From: an uncultured Clostridia bacterium
GTDB lineage: Bacteria; Bacillota; Clostridia; Christensenellales; Aristaeellaceae
Direction of reading: 5' to 3'
Assembly: GCA_934647145.1 (NCBI GenBank)
Contig: CAKUFB010000011.1
Span: 1 to 22,478 of the forward strand
Length of the DNA: 22,478 nucleotides
The notes under the pieces were generated by a model. It did no database searches and was not told the DNA's origin. It saw only the letters and a program-made list of their open reading frames with translations. How positions within the stretch are numbered: position 1 is the stretch's first letter; every line of letters starts with the position of its first letter. Below are positions 6,976 to 15,161 of the stretch, one piece after another. The position numbers were made by a program, and so were the translations under genes.

Positions 6976-9027
6976 ATGGTGCGCATGACTTCGCGCAGGC
7001 AGAAGAGGGATTTCTGGCAGCTGTTTTGCTGCTTCGAGGCGGTCTGCCTGATACTGGTCGGCCTGTCCGCCTGGCGCACCGTGCGCAGCGAGAAGCGGAG
7101 CTATCTGGACGCGATTCACGCCCGCACCGAACGGGTGCAGGTTTCGATGTCGCAGGAGTTCACCGGCTGCGTCAACACCTGCAACGCGATTTTCTCGTCC
7201 ACCTGGTACATGCACTTTCGCAACCATGCCGACCTGTACGCGGAGGAGTTCACGCCGCTTCGCCGGCAGGAGATCATCGACGATCTGCGCGGCAAGGCCT
7301 CCGCGCAGCGATACCTGCAGAATATCGCGGTGATTACGCCCTCGAAGGACTGCGTGATTACCGGGGAAAACTGGCTGAGCATACGGGACTACATGAGCTT
7401 TTACGGCGTGCTGGACATCGACGTGGGGGAGGACACGACGCAGGAGCCGGTCGTGACGGTCGTCGATCCGGACTATATCGCCATCGTGCTGAGCGACGTG
7501 AACAGGCGCTATGAGGCGGGGGTGATCGTGGCGATCATGAGTGTGAAGTCGATCGCGGCCTCGATCGCGGCGCAGCTGGACGCTTCCTGCGTCTACATGC
7601 GGCTGCTGGTGGGCGGAAAGCCGGTCTACGGGCTGGGCACGCCGCAGCGGATGACGGCGGACGGGTTCAGTCTGAGCTTTCCGGCGGTCGAGCTGCAGCT
7701 GGGGTACCTGCCCTACGAGCAGGTGCTGCTCAAGACCTGCCTGATGGAGCACGCGCTGCTGCTGATCCTGGCGACCTTTCTGAGCCTGGGGCTGTCGTAT
7801 GTGTTCATGGTGCTGTTTTACGAGCCGATTCGCCGCCTGCTGACCCACTTCAACCTCAAGGGCGCGCGGGTGGAGCGCGATCCGTTCGAGGAAATCACCG
7901 GCTATATGGATTCCTTCCGCGACCAGTATCGGGAGCTGGCGATGGAGCGGGGCGACCTGGCCGGCCTGCTGGAGCGCAGCAGCGACCTGATCCGGCAGGA
8001 GGCGGTGTACGGCCTTCTGGCCGGTACGCAGGTCAACCCGGACGATCGATACGTCGTGAGCATGTTCCCCTGGCTGCGGGACAGGCTGCCCTGCGTGCTG
8101 GCGCTGAGCGAGCCGTATGAGCCGGGGCGCAGCGCGCCCGCCGCCCAGCTCGAGGCCGAAGCCGAACGCGCGCTGCACTTTTACCGCCTGGGCCGGCCGG
8201 ACGGAAGCGCCTGCATGATCTACTGGTACGCCGACCGGGAGAGGGCGGGCGCTCAGCGGGCGCTGCTGGCCGAGGAGTGCGCGAGAAGCCGCCTGCCCTG
8301 CATACTGGGCGTATCGGAGGTGCTCTCCGACGCGCGGGAGCTGCACGAGGCCTACGTCCATCTCAAGTCCCGGATGGAGGACGAGGGCAGGGTGGAGCGC
8401 ACCACGCTGCCCTTCTGGCTGACGCTGGGACTGATGCGCGAGATCCAGCTGCAAAGGTGGGACAAGTGCGACGCGCTGCTGCGCGAGGCCCGGGACAGGT
8501 ACGACGTGCTGTCGCTTCTGAACCTGCTCAGGCGAATCGCCGAGGAATACGGCGTGGATTTTACCGAGGCGGAGGAGTACTTCGCCACCGAGCCGGACGA
8601 GGAGGCCGCCTGGCAGGCGCTTTCCCGGTTCGTCAGGCGGCTGGGCGAGGCGATTCATCCCTCCGAGGAGGAGGAGGACGCCTCCGAGCAGCACGCCGTG
8701 GCCATTCTCGAGTATATCAGCGAGCATGCGGACGACCCCGAGCTGTGCGTCAACCAGCTGGCCGACCGCTTCGGCATGCACCGCACGATGATCACCAGGC
8801 TGCTCAAGAACCACTTCGGCCTCAGCTTTACCGACTACCTGCTCAAGCTGCGCATCGGCAAGGCGCAGCAGATGCTGCGCGAGACCGACAAGAGCCTTTC
8901 GGAAATCGCCGAGCTCACCGGCTACGGAAACTACCTTACCTTCAAGCGCGCCTTCATCCGCTATACGGGCATGCTGCCCAAGGATTTCCGCAGCGTGCGG
9001 ATCGAGGGCGAGGAGGGGGAAGAATAG
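6976..9027 (+). CDS. Membrane-anchored AraC-family regulator (sensor + HTH)
   Basis: Protein of 683 residues combining a membrane sensor with an AraC DNA-binding domain. One transmembrane helix lies at about residues 13-33 (FWQLFCCFEAVCLILVGLSA) and a second at about 256-283 (ALLLILATFLSLGLSYVFMV). They enclose an extracellular region of about 220 residues, resembling Cache-type sensors. A central cytoplasmic region of about 290 residues follows. Residues 575-683 hold the two HTH units (LADRFGMHRTMITRLLKNHF, IAELTGYGNYLTFKRAFIRY). The ATG at 6976 is chosen because GGAGG (6964-6968) lies 7 bases upstream; a GTG 33 bases earlier lacks a ribosome site. Proteins of this layout often regulate LplB-type sugar importers, and this gene follows the importer, so it is a candidate regulator of it. 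Confidence 0.85.
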   Translation: MVRMTSRRQKRDFWQLFCCFEAVCLILVGLSAWRTVRSEKRSYLDAIHARTERVQVSMSQEFTGCVNTCNAIFSSTWYMHFRNHADLYAEEFTPLRRQEIIDDLRGKASAQRYLQNIAVITPSKDCVITGENWLSIRDYMSFYGVLDIDVGEDTTQEPVVTVVDPDYIAIVLSDVNRRYEAGVIVAIMSVKSIAASIAAQLDASCVYMRLLVGGKPVYGLGTPQRMTADGFSLSFPAVELQLGYLPYEQVLLKTCLMEHALLLILATFLSLGLSYVFMVLFYEPIRRLLTHFNLKGARVERDPFEEITGYMDSFRDQYRELAMERGDLAGLLERSSDLIRQEAVYGLLAGTQVNPDDRYVVSMFPWLRDRLPCVLALSEPYEPGRSAPAAQLEAEAERALHFYRLGRPDGSACMIYWYADRERAGAQRALLAEECARSRLPCILGVSEVLSDARELHEAYVHLKSRMEDEGRVERTTLPFWLTLGLMREIQLQRWDKCDALLREARDRYDVLSLLNLLRRIAEEYGVDFTEAEEYFATEPDEEAAWQALSRFVRRLGEAIHPSEEEEDASEQHAVAILEYISEHADDPELCVNQLADRFGMHRTMITRLLKNHFGLSFTDYLLKLRIGKAQQMLRETDKSLSEIAELTGYGNYLTFKRAFIRYTGMLPKDFRSVRIEGEEGEE

Positions 9028-9123
9028 GGATTTACGGCGGCTTGACAGAAACTCGCTTGAAAGGGCGCGGGGAATGTGGCAGGATAGGAACATACTCTGC
9101 GCAATGAAAGAGGGTTTCGTGAA

Positions 9124-10011
9124 ATGAACAAGAAGGCGATGCGGGGAAATCTCCTGCTGCTGCTGACGGCGATGATCTGGGGATCGGCGTTCGTGGCGCA
9201 GCGAGTGGGCACGGACATGGTGCAGCCGTTCACGTTCAACGGCGTGAGGTCGCTGCTTTCGGCGGCGGTGCTGCTGCCGGTGATCTGGCTGCGGGAAAAA
9301 AAGCGGCCACGGAAGGAAAGCCCGGCAGAAAAGCGGACGCTGCTTCTGGGCGGGTTGCTGTGCGGCGTCTGCCTGTGCGCGGGCAGTACGCTGCAGCAGT
9401 TTGGCCTGGTGTACACGACGGCGGGCAAGGCGGGCTTTATTACGGCGCTGTACGTGGTGCTGGTGCCGGTCGCATCGCTGTTACTGGGCAAAAAATCGCG
9501 GGCGACGACCTGGATCGGGGTGGCGCTGGCGGCGGCCGGACTGTACCTGTTGTGCGTCAGCGGCTCGCTGAGCATGAACAGGGGCGATTTGCTGACCATG
9601 CTGTGCGCGGTTTGCTTCTGCGCGCACATCCTGGTGATCGACCGGGTTTCGCCGCATGTGGACGGCGTGAAGCTGAGCTGCGTGCAGTTCTTCGTGTCGG
9701 GCACGATCGGGCTGGTCTGCGCGCTGTGTACGGAGAAGAGCGAGTGGCGGGCGCTTCTGGACTGCGCCGTGCCCATCCTGTACGCGGGCGTGCTCTCCGG
9801 CGGGGTGGGCTATACGCTGCAGATCGTGGCGCAGAAGGACACCGATCCCACGCTGGCCTCGATGATCATGTGCCTGGAGTCGGTGTTTTCGGTGGTGTTC
9901 GGCGCGCTGCTGCTGGGCGAGCGCATGAGCGGGCGGGAAATCACCGGCTGCGCGCTGATGTTCGCGGCGATTGTCCTGGCGCAGCTGCCGGACGCAAAAA
10001 AAGAGGAATAG
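9124..10011 (+). CDS. EamA-type DMT superfamily transporter
   Basis: Hydrophobic protein of 295 residues with about ten predicted membrane helices in two repeated EamA halves. The first half opens with LLLTAMIWGSAFVAQRVG, and the second contains YAGVLSGGVGYTLQIVAQ and ASMIMCLESVFSVVFGALLL. These are hallmark sequences of drug/metabolite transporters. Family members export amino acids, metabolites or drugs; no substrate can be assigned. AAAGAGGG precedes the ATG by about 9 bases. The gene starts about 95 bases after the membrane regulator and ends at a strong intrinsic terminator, so it may form its own unit or the tail of the preceding one. Confidence 0.88.
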   Translation: MNKKAMRGNLLLLLTAMIWGSAFVAQRVGTDMVQPFTFNGVRSLLSAAVLLPVIWLREKKRPRKESPAEKRTLLLGGLLCGVCLCAGSTLQQFGLVYTTAGKAGFITALYVVLVPVASLLLGKKSRATTWIGVALAAAGLYLLCVSGSLSMNRGDLLTMLCAVCFCAHILVIDRVSPHVDGVKLSCVQFFVSGTIGLVCALCTEKSEWRALLDCAVPILYAGVLSGGVGYTLQIVAQKDTDPTLASMIMCLESVFSVVFGALLLGERMSGREITGCALMFAAIVLAQLPDAKKEE

Positions 10012-10016
10012 CGATG

Positions 10017-10056
10017 CGCTCCGTCCGTCCGGGCCTCGGCGGGCGGGGCGTTTTTT
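10017..10056 (+). terminator. Intrinsic terminator after the DMT transporter
   Basis: A stem of 13 pairs with three G-U wobbles (10017-10029 with 10038-10050) and an 8-base loop is followed directly by six T residues (10051-10056). Confidence 0.85.
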
Positions 10057-10153
10057 ATCCACGCGGATTGCCGGACGCGCGGCGAGATTCCATCAAAAAA
10101 GCGCGTACAGGGGCGCTTTCGCAAAGTTAATCTGAATGTTCGGCTTTGTCTGG

Positions 10154-10182
10154 TTGCAAAAACGCGCGGGTTCGTGTATAAT
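10154..10182 (+). promoter_or_regulatory. Promoter of proBA
   Basis: TTGCAA (10154-10159), a 17-base spacer and TATAAT (10177-10182). The short leader that follows contains a 6-bp CGCGCG/CGCGCG hairpin just ahead of the ribosome site. No proline T-box or leader peptide is seen. Confidence 0.7.
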
Positions 10183-10227
10183 ATGTGCAAAAAATTTCCG
10201 CGCGGATCGCGCGAAAGGGGAATACGA

Positions 10228-10995
10228 ATGAGAATCGTCGTGAAGGTGGGCACGTCCACCCTGACCCATTCCACCGGGCGGCTGAATATCCGGCGGGTGG
10301 AGGCGCTGTGCCGCGTGCTCAGCGACCTGAAAAACGCGGGGCACGAGATCGTGCTGGTGTCCTCGGGCGCCATTGCGATGGGGGTGGGCAAGCTGTCGCT
10401 GAAGGAGCGTCCGCGCGACATTCCGGGCAAGCAGGCCTGCGCGGCGGTGGGCCAGTGCGAGCTGATGTACACCTATGACAAGCTGTTTTCCGAGTACAGC
10501 CACACCGTGGCGCAGATCCTGCTGACCAGCAGCGACATCGACCACGAGGAGCGCCGGCACAACATCCAGAACACGCTGTTTCGGCTGCTGGAGCTGGGCG
10601 CGCTGCCGGTCATCAACGAAAACGACACCGTGACCACCGAGGAAATCGTCATCGGCGACAACGACACGCTCAGCGCGGTGGTGGCGACGACGGTCAAGGC
10701 CGACCTGCTGATTCTGCTGTCCGACATCGAGGGGCTGTACACGGCCGACCCGCACAAAGACCCGGCCGCGAAGCTGATCAGCCGGGTGGAGAAGCTGACC
10801 GATGAAATCATGGCCATGGGCGGCGGCAGGGGCTCGGCGCTGGGCACGGGCGGCATGGCGACCAAGCTGCACGCGGCGCAGATCGCGACGGAGGCGGGCG
10901 TCGACATGGTGATCGCCAACGGCGAGCGGCCTGAGCGGCTGTACGACATCGTGTCGGGCGCGCCGATCGGCACGCGCTTTCTGGGGAGGAAATGA
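10228..10995 (+). CDS. proB: Glutamate 5-kinase
   Basis: Catalyses ATP-dependent phosphorylation of glutamate, the first step of proline synthesis. The 255 residues cover the amino-acid kinase domain: an N-terminal RIVVKVGTSTLTH strand and loop, VLVSSGAIAMGVGKL, PVINENDTV, and the C-terminal GTGGMATKLHAAQIAT region. The C-terminal PUA domain of E. coli ProB is absent, which is a known short form. The ATG at 10228 is chosen because GAAAGGGGAA precedes it and the first residues match the family start. proA begins 3 bases after the stop, so the two enzymes, which hand over the unstable glutamyl phosphate, are co-translated. Confidence 0.96.
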   Translation: MRIVVKVGTSTLTHSTGRLNIRRVEALCRVLSDLKNAGHEIVLVSSGAIAMGVGKLSLKERPRDIPGKQACAAVGQCELMYTYDKLFSEYSHTVAQILLTSSDIDHEERRHNIQNTLFRLLELGALPVINENDTVTTEEIVIGDNDTLSAVVATTVKADLLILLSDIEGLYTADPHKDPAAKLISRVEKLTDEIMAMGGGRGSALGTGGMATKLHAAQIATEAGVDMVIANGERPERLYDIVSGAPIGTRFLGRK

Positions 10996-10998
10996 GCA

Positions 10999-12255
10999 AT
11001 GACCACGCTGGAAATCATGAAGAGGGCGAAGGCGGCCGCGCCCGAGTTGGCCGTCGCCTCAACCGCGCGGAAAAACCGGGCGCTCGAGCGCATGGCCGAG
11101 AGCCTGCTTGCGCACATGCCGGACATCCTCGCGGCCAACGCGCAGGACGTGGAGGCGGCCAGGGGGCACATCAGCGAGGTGATGCTGGATCGCCTGGCGC
11201 TCACGCAGGCGCGAGTCGCGGCCATGGCCGAGGGTTTAAGGCAGGTCGCGGCGCTTCCCGACCCGGTGGGGCGCGCGCTTCGGCAGGTTGAGCGGCCGAA
11301 CGGGCTGCGCATCACCCGCGTGTCGGTGCCGCTGGGCGTGGTGGCGATCATCTACGAGAGCCGGCCGAACGTGACCTCGGACGCGGCGGCGCTGTCGCTC
11401 AAGTCGGGCAACGCGTGCATACTGCGCGGGGGCAAGGAGGCCTTCCGCAGCGCGAACGCGATCGTCGGCGCGCTTCAGGAGGGCCTTGAGCAGGCGGGAC
11501 TGAACCCGGCGCTGGCGCAGCTGGTGCAGGACACGACCCGGCAGAGCGCCAGCGAGCTGATGCAGGGCGTGGGCTACATTGACCTGCTGATTCCGCGCGG
11601 AGGGGCCGGGCTGATCAACGCCTGCGTGCAGAACGCGAAGGTGCCCTGCATTCAGACCGGCACGGGTATCTGCCACATCTTCGTGGACGCGACCGCCGAT
11701 CAGGACAGGGCGCTTGCCATCATCGAGAACGCCAAGGCCAGCCGCCCCTCGGTCTGCAACGCCGAGGAGGTGTGCCTGGTACACGAGGCGATCGCACAGG
11801 AGTTTCTGCCCAGGCTGCATAAGCGGCTGGTGGACGCGCGGCAGGCAAAGGGACTGCACCCGGTCGAGCTGCGCCTGGACGAGCGGGCGCTGTCGATCAT
11901 ACCGGGCGTGCCGGCGGGCGCAGGCGACTTCGACACGGAGTTTCTCGACTACATCCTGGCGGTGAAGGTCGTACCCTCGGTCGAGGCGGCCATCGCGCAC
12001 ATCGCCGCCCACTCCACCCACCACAGCGACGCCATCCTCACCCGCGACGAGGACGCGGCCAATCGCTTCGTGGCGGCGGTGGACAGCGCGGCGGTCTACG
12101 TCAACGCCTCCACCCGCTTTACCGACGGCGGCGAGTTCGGCCTGGGCTGCGAGATGGGCATCTCCACCCAGAAGCTGCACGCCCGCGGGCCGATGGGTCT
12201 GGAGGAGCTCACCAGCTACAAGTACGTCGTCCGCGGCGACGGCCAGGTACGGTAG
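10999..12255 (+). CDS. proA: Glutamate-5-semialdehyde dehydrogenase (gamma-glutamyl phosphate reductase)
   Basis: NADPH-dependent reduction of glutamyl 5-phosphate to glutamate 5-semialdehyde, the second step of proline synthesis. The 418 residues match the family length. Visible family features are PLGVVAIIYESRPNVTSDAA in the first third, LIPRGGAGLI, the catalytic cysteine at about residue 253 in RPSVCNAEEVCLV, and a C-terminal GGEFGLGCEMGIST followed by HARGPMGLEELTSYKYVV. The ATG has GGGAGGAAATGAGCA upstream and lies 3 bases after proB. A repeat element starts directly after the TAG stop. Confidence 0.97.
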   Translation: MTTLEIMKRAKAAAPELAVASTARKNRALERMAESLLAHMPDILAANAQDVEAARGHISEVMLDRLALTQARVAAMAEGLRQVAALPDPVGRALRQVERPNGLRITRVSVPLGVVAIIYESRPNVTSDAAALSLKSGNACILRGGKEAFRSANAIVGALQEGLEQAGLNPALAQLVQDTTRQSASELMQGVGYIDLLIPRGGAGLINACVQNAKVPCIQTGTGICHIFVDATADQDRALAIIENAKASRPSVCNAEEVCLVHEAIAQEFLPRLHKRLVDARQAKGLHPVELRLDERALSIIPGVPAGAGDFDTEFLDYILAVKVVPSVEAAIAHIAAHSTHHSDAILTRDEDAANRFVAAVDSAAVYVNASTRFTDGGEFGLGCEMGISTQKLHARGPMGLEELTSYKYVVRGDGQVR

Positions 12256-12380
12256 GGGGGAACGTTGGGGAGGCCGCCTTTTTGAAAAAGGCGCCTCCCC
12301 AAACCCCACCCGGAAAACACTATGATCCACGAAAAGTAAATCAATGGAGAAGCGCTTTTCCCCGAATGAGACGTTTGGGC
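12256..12380 (+). repeat. Dispersed hairpin repeat, copy B (short form)
   Basis: The compact form of the family. GGGGAACGTTGGGGAGGCCG opens a hairpin whose arms are GGGGAGG(C)CGCCTTTTT and AAAAAGGCGCCTCCCC, with one bulged C. AAACCCCACCCGG, AAAACACTATGATCCACG and, about 25 bases later, TTCCCCGAATGAGACGTTTG follow. It begins at the base after the proA stop. The hairpin may end or stabilise the proBA transcript, but there is no U-tract. Confidence 0.85.
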
Positions 12381-12474
12381 AAGGAAGCCTGAGAGACGGG
12401 CTGAAAAAACAGTGAAAGCGGCGCAGGTGAAGCGCGAGCGATCGATGCAGTGAGACGGAAAGAAGGAATATGAG

Positions 12475-13272
12475 ATGAAATATGGCTTTATCGGCACGGG
12501 CAACATGGGCGGCGCGCTGGCCAGGGCGGTGAGCGCGTCGGTGGGCGGCGAGGCCGTCGCGCTGGCGGATCGCGACAGTGAAAAGGCGAAAAGGCTGGCG
12601 GAAAAGCTGGGCGCGCGCGTCGAGACGGCGGAACAGGCGGCGAAAGGCTGCGATTTCCTCTTCCTGGGGGTCAAGCCGCAGATGATGGCGGAGATGCTCG
12701 CGGGGATACGGGGCGCGCTGGCGAAAAACAGTCGCCTGGTGCTGGTGAGCATGGCGGCGGGCCTGAGAATGGCCGAGATTCGCCGTCTGTCGGGCGGAGA
12801 ATACCCGGTCATCCGCATCATGCCCAACACGCCCGCCTCGATCGGGCAGGGCATGATCCTGTACGACTGCACCGAAAACGTAACCGACGCGCAGGTGGCG
12901 CAGTTCCTGAAGGCGATGTCGCATGCGGGAAGGCTCGACCGCCTGCCGGAGAAGCTGATTGACGCGGGCAGCGCGGTGTCCGGCTGCGGGCCGGCGTTCG
13001 CGTTCCTGATGATCGAGGCGCTGGCCGACGGCGGGGTCGAGTGCGGATTGCCGCGGGACAAGGCGCTGACCTACGCCGCGCAGACGCTGATGGGCTCGGC
13101 GGCGCTGATGCTTACGTCGGGCGAGCACCCGGGCGCGCTCAAGGACGCGGTGTGCAGCCCGGGCGGCACGACGATTGCGGGCGTACACGCGCTGGAGAGC
13201 CACGGCTTCCGCGCCGCCGCCATGGACGCGGTCTGCGCGGCCTACCATCGCACGAAGGAGCTGGCCAAATAA
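12475..13272 (+). CDS. proC: Pyrroline-5-carboxylate reductase
   Basis: Final step of proline synthesis: NAD(P)H-dependent reduction of 1-pyrroline-5-carboxylate. The 265 residues match the family. The Rossmann start KYGFIGTGNMGGALA gives GxGxxG at residues 7-12. RIMPNTPASIGQGM and the dimer-domain signature GSAVSGCGPAFAFLMIEALA are present, as is PGGTTIAGVHALE near the C-terminus. The ATG is preceded by AGAAGGAATATGAG. It stands about 220 bases after proA, with repeat copy B between them, so it may have a separate transcript or be read through. proBAC together form a complete pathway from glutamate. Confidence 0.97.
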   Translation: MKYGFIGTGNMGGALARAVSASVGGEAVALADRDSEKAKRLAEKLGARVETAEQAAKGCDFLFLGVKPQMMAEMLAGIRGALAKNSRLVLVSMAAGLRMAEIRRLSGGEYPVIRIMPNTPASIGQGMILYDCTENVTDAQVAQFLKAMSHAGRLDRLPEKLIDAGSAVSGCGPAFAFLMIEALADGGVECGLPRDKALTYAAQTLMGSAALMLTSGEHPGALKDAVCSPGGTTIAGVHALESHGFRAAAMDAVCAAYHRTKELAK

Positions 13273-13283
13273 GGAGGAACGCC

Positions 13284-13811
13284 ATGTCGATTCACACGCG
13301 CCGGGCGACCGTGTTCGATCTGGACGCGATTGAGGCCATTTACGACCGCATACACGACGAGTGCGAGCGGGGACGCGCCTGCACGGGCTGGATTCGCGGC
13401 GTATACCCCACCCGCGCCACGGCGCAGGCGGCGCTTGAGCGGGGCGACCTGTTCGCGCAGGAGGCGGACGGCCGGGTCGCAGGCTGCGCGATCATCAATC
13501 AGGCGCAGGTCGAGACCTACCGCCGGGCGCATTGGACGCACGACGCGCCCGACGATCAGGTGATGGTGCTGCACACGCTGGTGGTTGACCCGGCGGTCAG
13601 GGGCCGCGGACTGGGCACGGCGTTCGTCGCCTTCTATGAGCGATACGCGCTGGAGCGCGGCTGCCGCTTCCTGCGCATGGACACCAACGCGCGAAACGCG
13701 GGCGCGCGCAGGCTCTATAAACGCCTAGGCTACACTGAAACCGGCATACTGCCCTGCGAGTTCAACGGCATTCCCGGCGTGAACCTGGTGATGCTGGAAA
13801 AGGCGCTGTAG
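13284..13811 (+). CDS. GNAT-family N-acetyltransferase
   Basis: Protein of 175 residues with the GNAT fold. The acetyl-CoA pyrophosphate loop is seen at residues 100-112 (VVDPAVRGRGLGT), preceded by the strand MVLHTLVV. The C-terminal part has the usual NARNAGARRLYKRLGYTETG. The acceptor substrate cannot be told. The start at 13284 is fixed by AAGGAGG (13271-13277) 6 bases upstream; the frame is open further 5' only as an overlap with proC. It starts 11 bases after the proC stop and probably shares its transcript. An intrinsic terminator follows. Confidence 0.9.
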   Translation: MSIHTRRATVFDLDAIEAIYDRIHDECERGRACTGWIRGVYPTRATAQAALERGDLFAQEADGRVAGCAIINQAQVETYRRAHWTHDAPDDQVMVLHTLVVDPAVRGRGLGTAFVAFYERYALERGCRFLRMDTNARNAGARRLYKRLGYTETGILPCEFNGIPGVNLVMLEKAL

Positions 13812-13837
13812 CCTGTCCCTGATGAACAAAACGCGAA

Positions 13838-13877
13838 CCCGGGCGCTCTTTCAAAGGAGCTCCCGGGCGTTTCATTT
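13838..13877 (+). terminator. Terminator after the GNAT gene
   Basis: CCCGGGCGCTC (13838-13848) pairs with GAGCTCCCGGG (13857-13867) with a single mismatch, followed by CGTTTCATTT. The minus strand after the stem also has TTTT, so it may work in both directions. Its first arm shares CGAACCCGGG with the terminator at 18867. Confidence 0.7.
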
Positions 13878-13887
13878 CCCTCCTCCG

Positions 13888-13895
13888 AATACAAT
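13888..13895 (+). promoter_or_regulatory. SigE-like -10 element upstream of sigK
   Basis: AATACAAT matches seven of eight bases of the sporulation SigE -10 consensus CATACAAT and sits about 28 bases before the sigK ATG. No convincing SigE -35 is seen at the required distance, so this is a weak call. It is supported mainly by knowledge that sigK is SigE-dependent in Bacillus. Confidence 0.3.
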
Positions 13896-13922
13896 GGTGG
13901 GAGAAGCGAGAGGAGGGGTCGA

Positions 13923-14648
13923 ATGTTTTTATCGATGCTGAGCGAGCTGCTTTCGCAGGCGTGGGTATTTCTGTCGCACATGGCGGGAAGGTCGTCGTTT
14001 CCCAGGGCGCTGAGCGGAAAGGAGGAAAAGGCGCTGATTGTGCGGCTGCAGGCGGGGGACGACTCGGCGCGGCGCGAGCTGGTGGAGCACAACCTGCGGC
14101 TGGTGGCGCATATCGCGAAGAAGTACCTGCACAGCGACATGGATCAGGACGACCTGGTGTCGATCGGCTCGATCGGCCTGATCAAGGCGGTGGCCTCCTA
14201 CCGGCCGGAGAGCGGCAGACTGGCGGCGTACGCCTCGCGGTGCATTGAAAACGAGATGCTCATGGCGCTTCGAAGCAGCAAAAAGTACCGCGCGAACGTC
14301 TCGCTGAACCAGCCGATCGGCTCGGACAGCGAGGGCAACGAGATTCAGATCATGGACATACTGGGCACCGACGAGGACGCGGTGATGGACTCGGTGGCCC
14401 TGCGCATCGAGTCGGGCCGGGCGGTTCAGCTGATGGAGCAGGTGCTCGATCAGCGCGAGCAGGCGGTCATCCGCCTTCGCTACGGCATACTCGACGGCGA
14501 GTGCCGCCCGCAGCACGAGGTGGCCCGCCGGCTGGGCATCTCCCGCAGCTATGTCTCCCGCATCGAAAAGCACGCGCTGGAAATGCTGCGCGCCGGGCTG
14601 ACGGGGGAGGGGAACGTTGGAGGAACGCTGGGGAGGCCGCCTTTTTGA
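13923..14648 (+). CDS. sigK: RNA polymerase sporulation sigma factor SigK
   Basis: Late mother-cell sigma factor of 241 residues. The N-terminal hydrophobic stretch (MFLSMLSELLSQAWVFLSHM) resembles the pro-sequence of pro-SigK that is removed by regulated proteolysis. Region 2 is clear (HNLRLVAHIAKKY, DQDDLVSIGSIGLIKAV, YASRCIENEMLMALR). So is region 4 (QHEVARRLGISRSYVSRIEK). AGGAGG stands 6 bases before the ATG. The gene is intact, with no skin-type interruption. The last 14-15 codons (TGEGNVGGTLGRPPF) are not family sequence: they are the start of a dispersed repeat, which also supplies the stop codon. The basic C-terminal tail usual in SigK is therefore missing or replaced. SigE or SigG are alternative paralogues, but the N-terminus favours SigK. 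Confidence 0.88.
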   Translation: MFLSMLSELLSQAWVFLSHMAGRSSFPRALSGKEEKALIVRLQAGDDSARRELVEHNLRLVAHIAKKYLHSDMDQDDLVSIGSIGLIKAVASYRPESGRLAAYASRCIENEMLMALRSSKKYRANVSLNQPIGSDSEGNEIQIMDILGTDEDAVMDSVALRIESGRAVQLMEQVLDQREQAVIRLRYGILDGECRPQHEVARRLGISRSYVSRIEKHALEMLRAGLTGEGNVGGTLGRPPF

Positions 14649-14829
14649 TCGGGCAGTGCCCGAACCCACTGGCTGCCGCGAAACGAAGAGCAAGGCAGGT
14701 CGATGAAGGGAGCGGACGGGGACACGCGACTTTTGTGCCTCCCCAGACCCCACCCGGAAAACACTCTGATCCACGTAAAGGAGCGGTGTGAGAAAGGTAA
14801 TTCCCCGAATGATACGCGGGAGGGGGAAG
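14606..14829 (+). repeat. Dispersed hairpin repeat, copy C (overlaps sigK 3' end)
   Basis: Begins inside the sigK reading frame with GGGGAACGTTGGAGGAACGC, then GGGGAGGCCGCCTTTTTGA. The loop module GGGCAGTGCCCGAACCCACT and GGCTGCCGCGAAACGAAGAG follows, then a copy-specific 60-base segment. The closing arm is CCTCCCCAGACCCC and the tail is GGAAAACACTCTGATCCACG and TTCCCCGAATGATACGCGGG. It is the first unit of a tandem pair. Confidence 0.85.
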
Positions 14830-15090
14830 AACGATCGAGAGGCGGCCTTTCTAATCGGGCAGTGCCCGAACCCACTGGCTGCCGCGAAACGGAAAGCAAG
14901 GCAGGTCGATGAAGGGAGCGGACGGGGACACGCGACTTTTGTGCCTCCCCAGACCCCACCCGGAAAACACTCTGATCCACGTAAAGGAGCGGTGTGAGAA
15001 AGGTGATTCCCCGAATGATACGCGGGAGGGGAGGAACGATCGAGAGGCGGCCTTTCCAAGGAAGACCCGTCGTCCCCGAATGGGGCGCAG
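14830..15090 (+). repeat. Dispersed hairpin repeat, copy D plus a partial third unit
   Basis: Nearly identical to copy C at an offset of 206 bases (for example GGGCAGTGCC at 14651 and 14857, AGGTRATTCCCCGAATGATA at 14795 and 15001). A further partial unit starts at about 15036 (GATCGAGAGGCGGCCTTTCC) and ends with TCCCCGAATGGGGCGCAGG. The stretch 14649-15161 contains only these repeats and the terminator of the next gene; no gene is seen in it. Confidence 0.85.
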
Positions 15091-15117
15091 GCAAGGGTGA
15101 GCGAAAAAGCGCGGATA

Positions 15118-15153
15118 GACAAAGACCCCTTCCCGGTGAAAACCGGGAAGGGG
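15118..15153 (-). terminator. Intrinsic terminator of the two-domain secreted protein gene
   Basis: A perfect 11-bp stem CCCCTTCCCGG/CCGGGAAGGGG (15126-15136 and 15143-15153) has a 6-base loop. On the minus strand it is followed by TCTTTGTC. It starts 9 bases after the stop codon of the minus-strand gene. Confidence 0.75.
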
Positions 15154-15161
15154 GTTGCGCG

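Noticed and set aside
6574..9093. Open frame of about 840 codons on the minus strand
   Set aside because: Antisense to the membrane AraC regulator, rich in His, Gln, Arg and Ala as expected for a shadow frame, and with no ribosome site or domain.
14606..15090. CRISPR-like array
   Set aside because: Only two and a half units of about 206 bases with the whole unit conserved; there are no short repeats with unique spacers.
14649..15161. Small open frames on both strands in the tandem repeats
   Set aside because: They repeat with the 206-base unit, lack ribosome sites and match no family; they are translations of repeat DNA.
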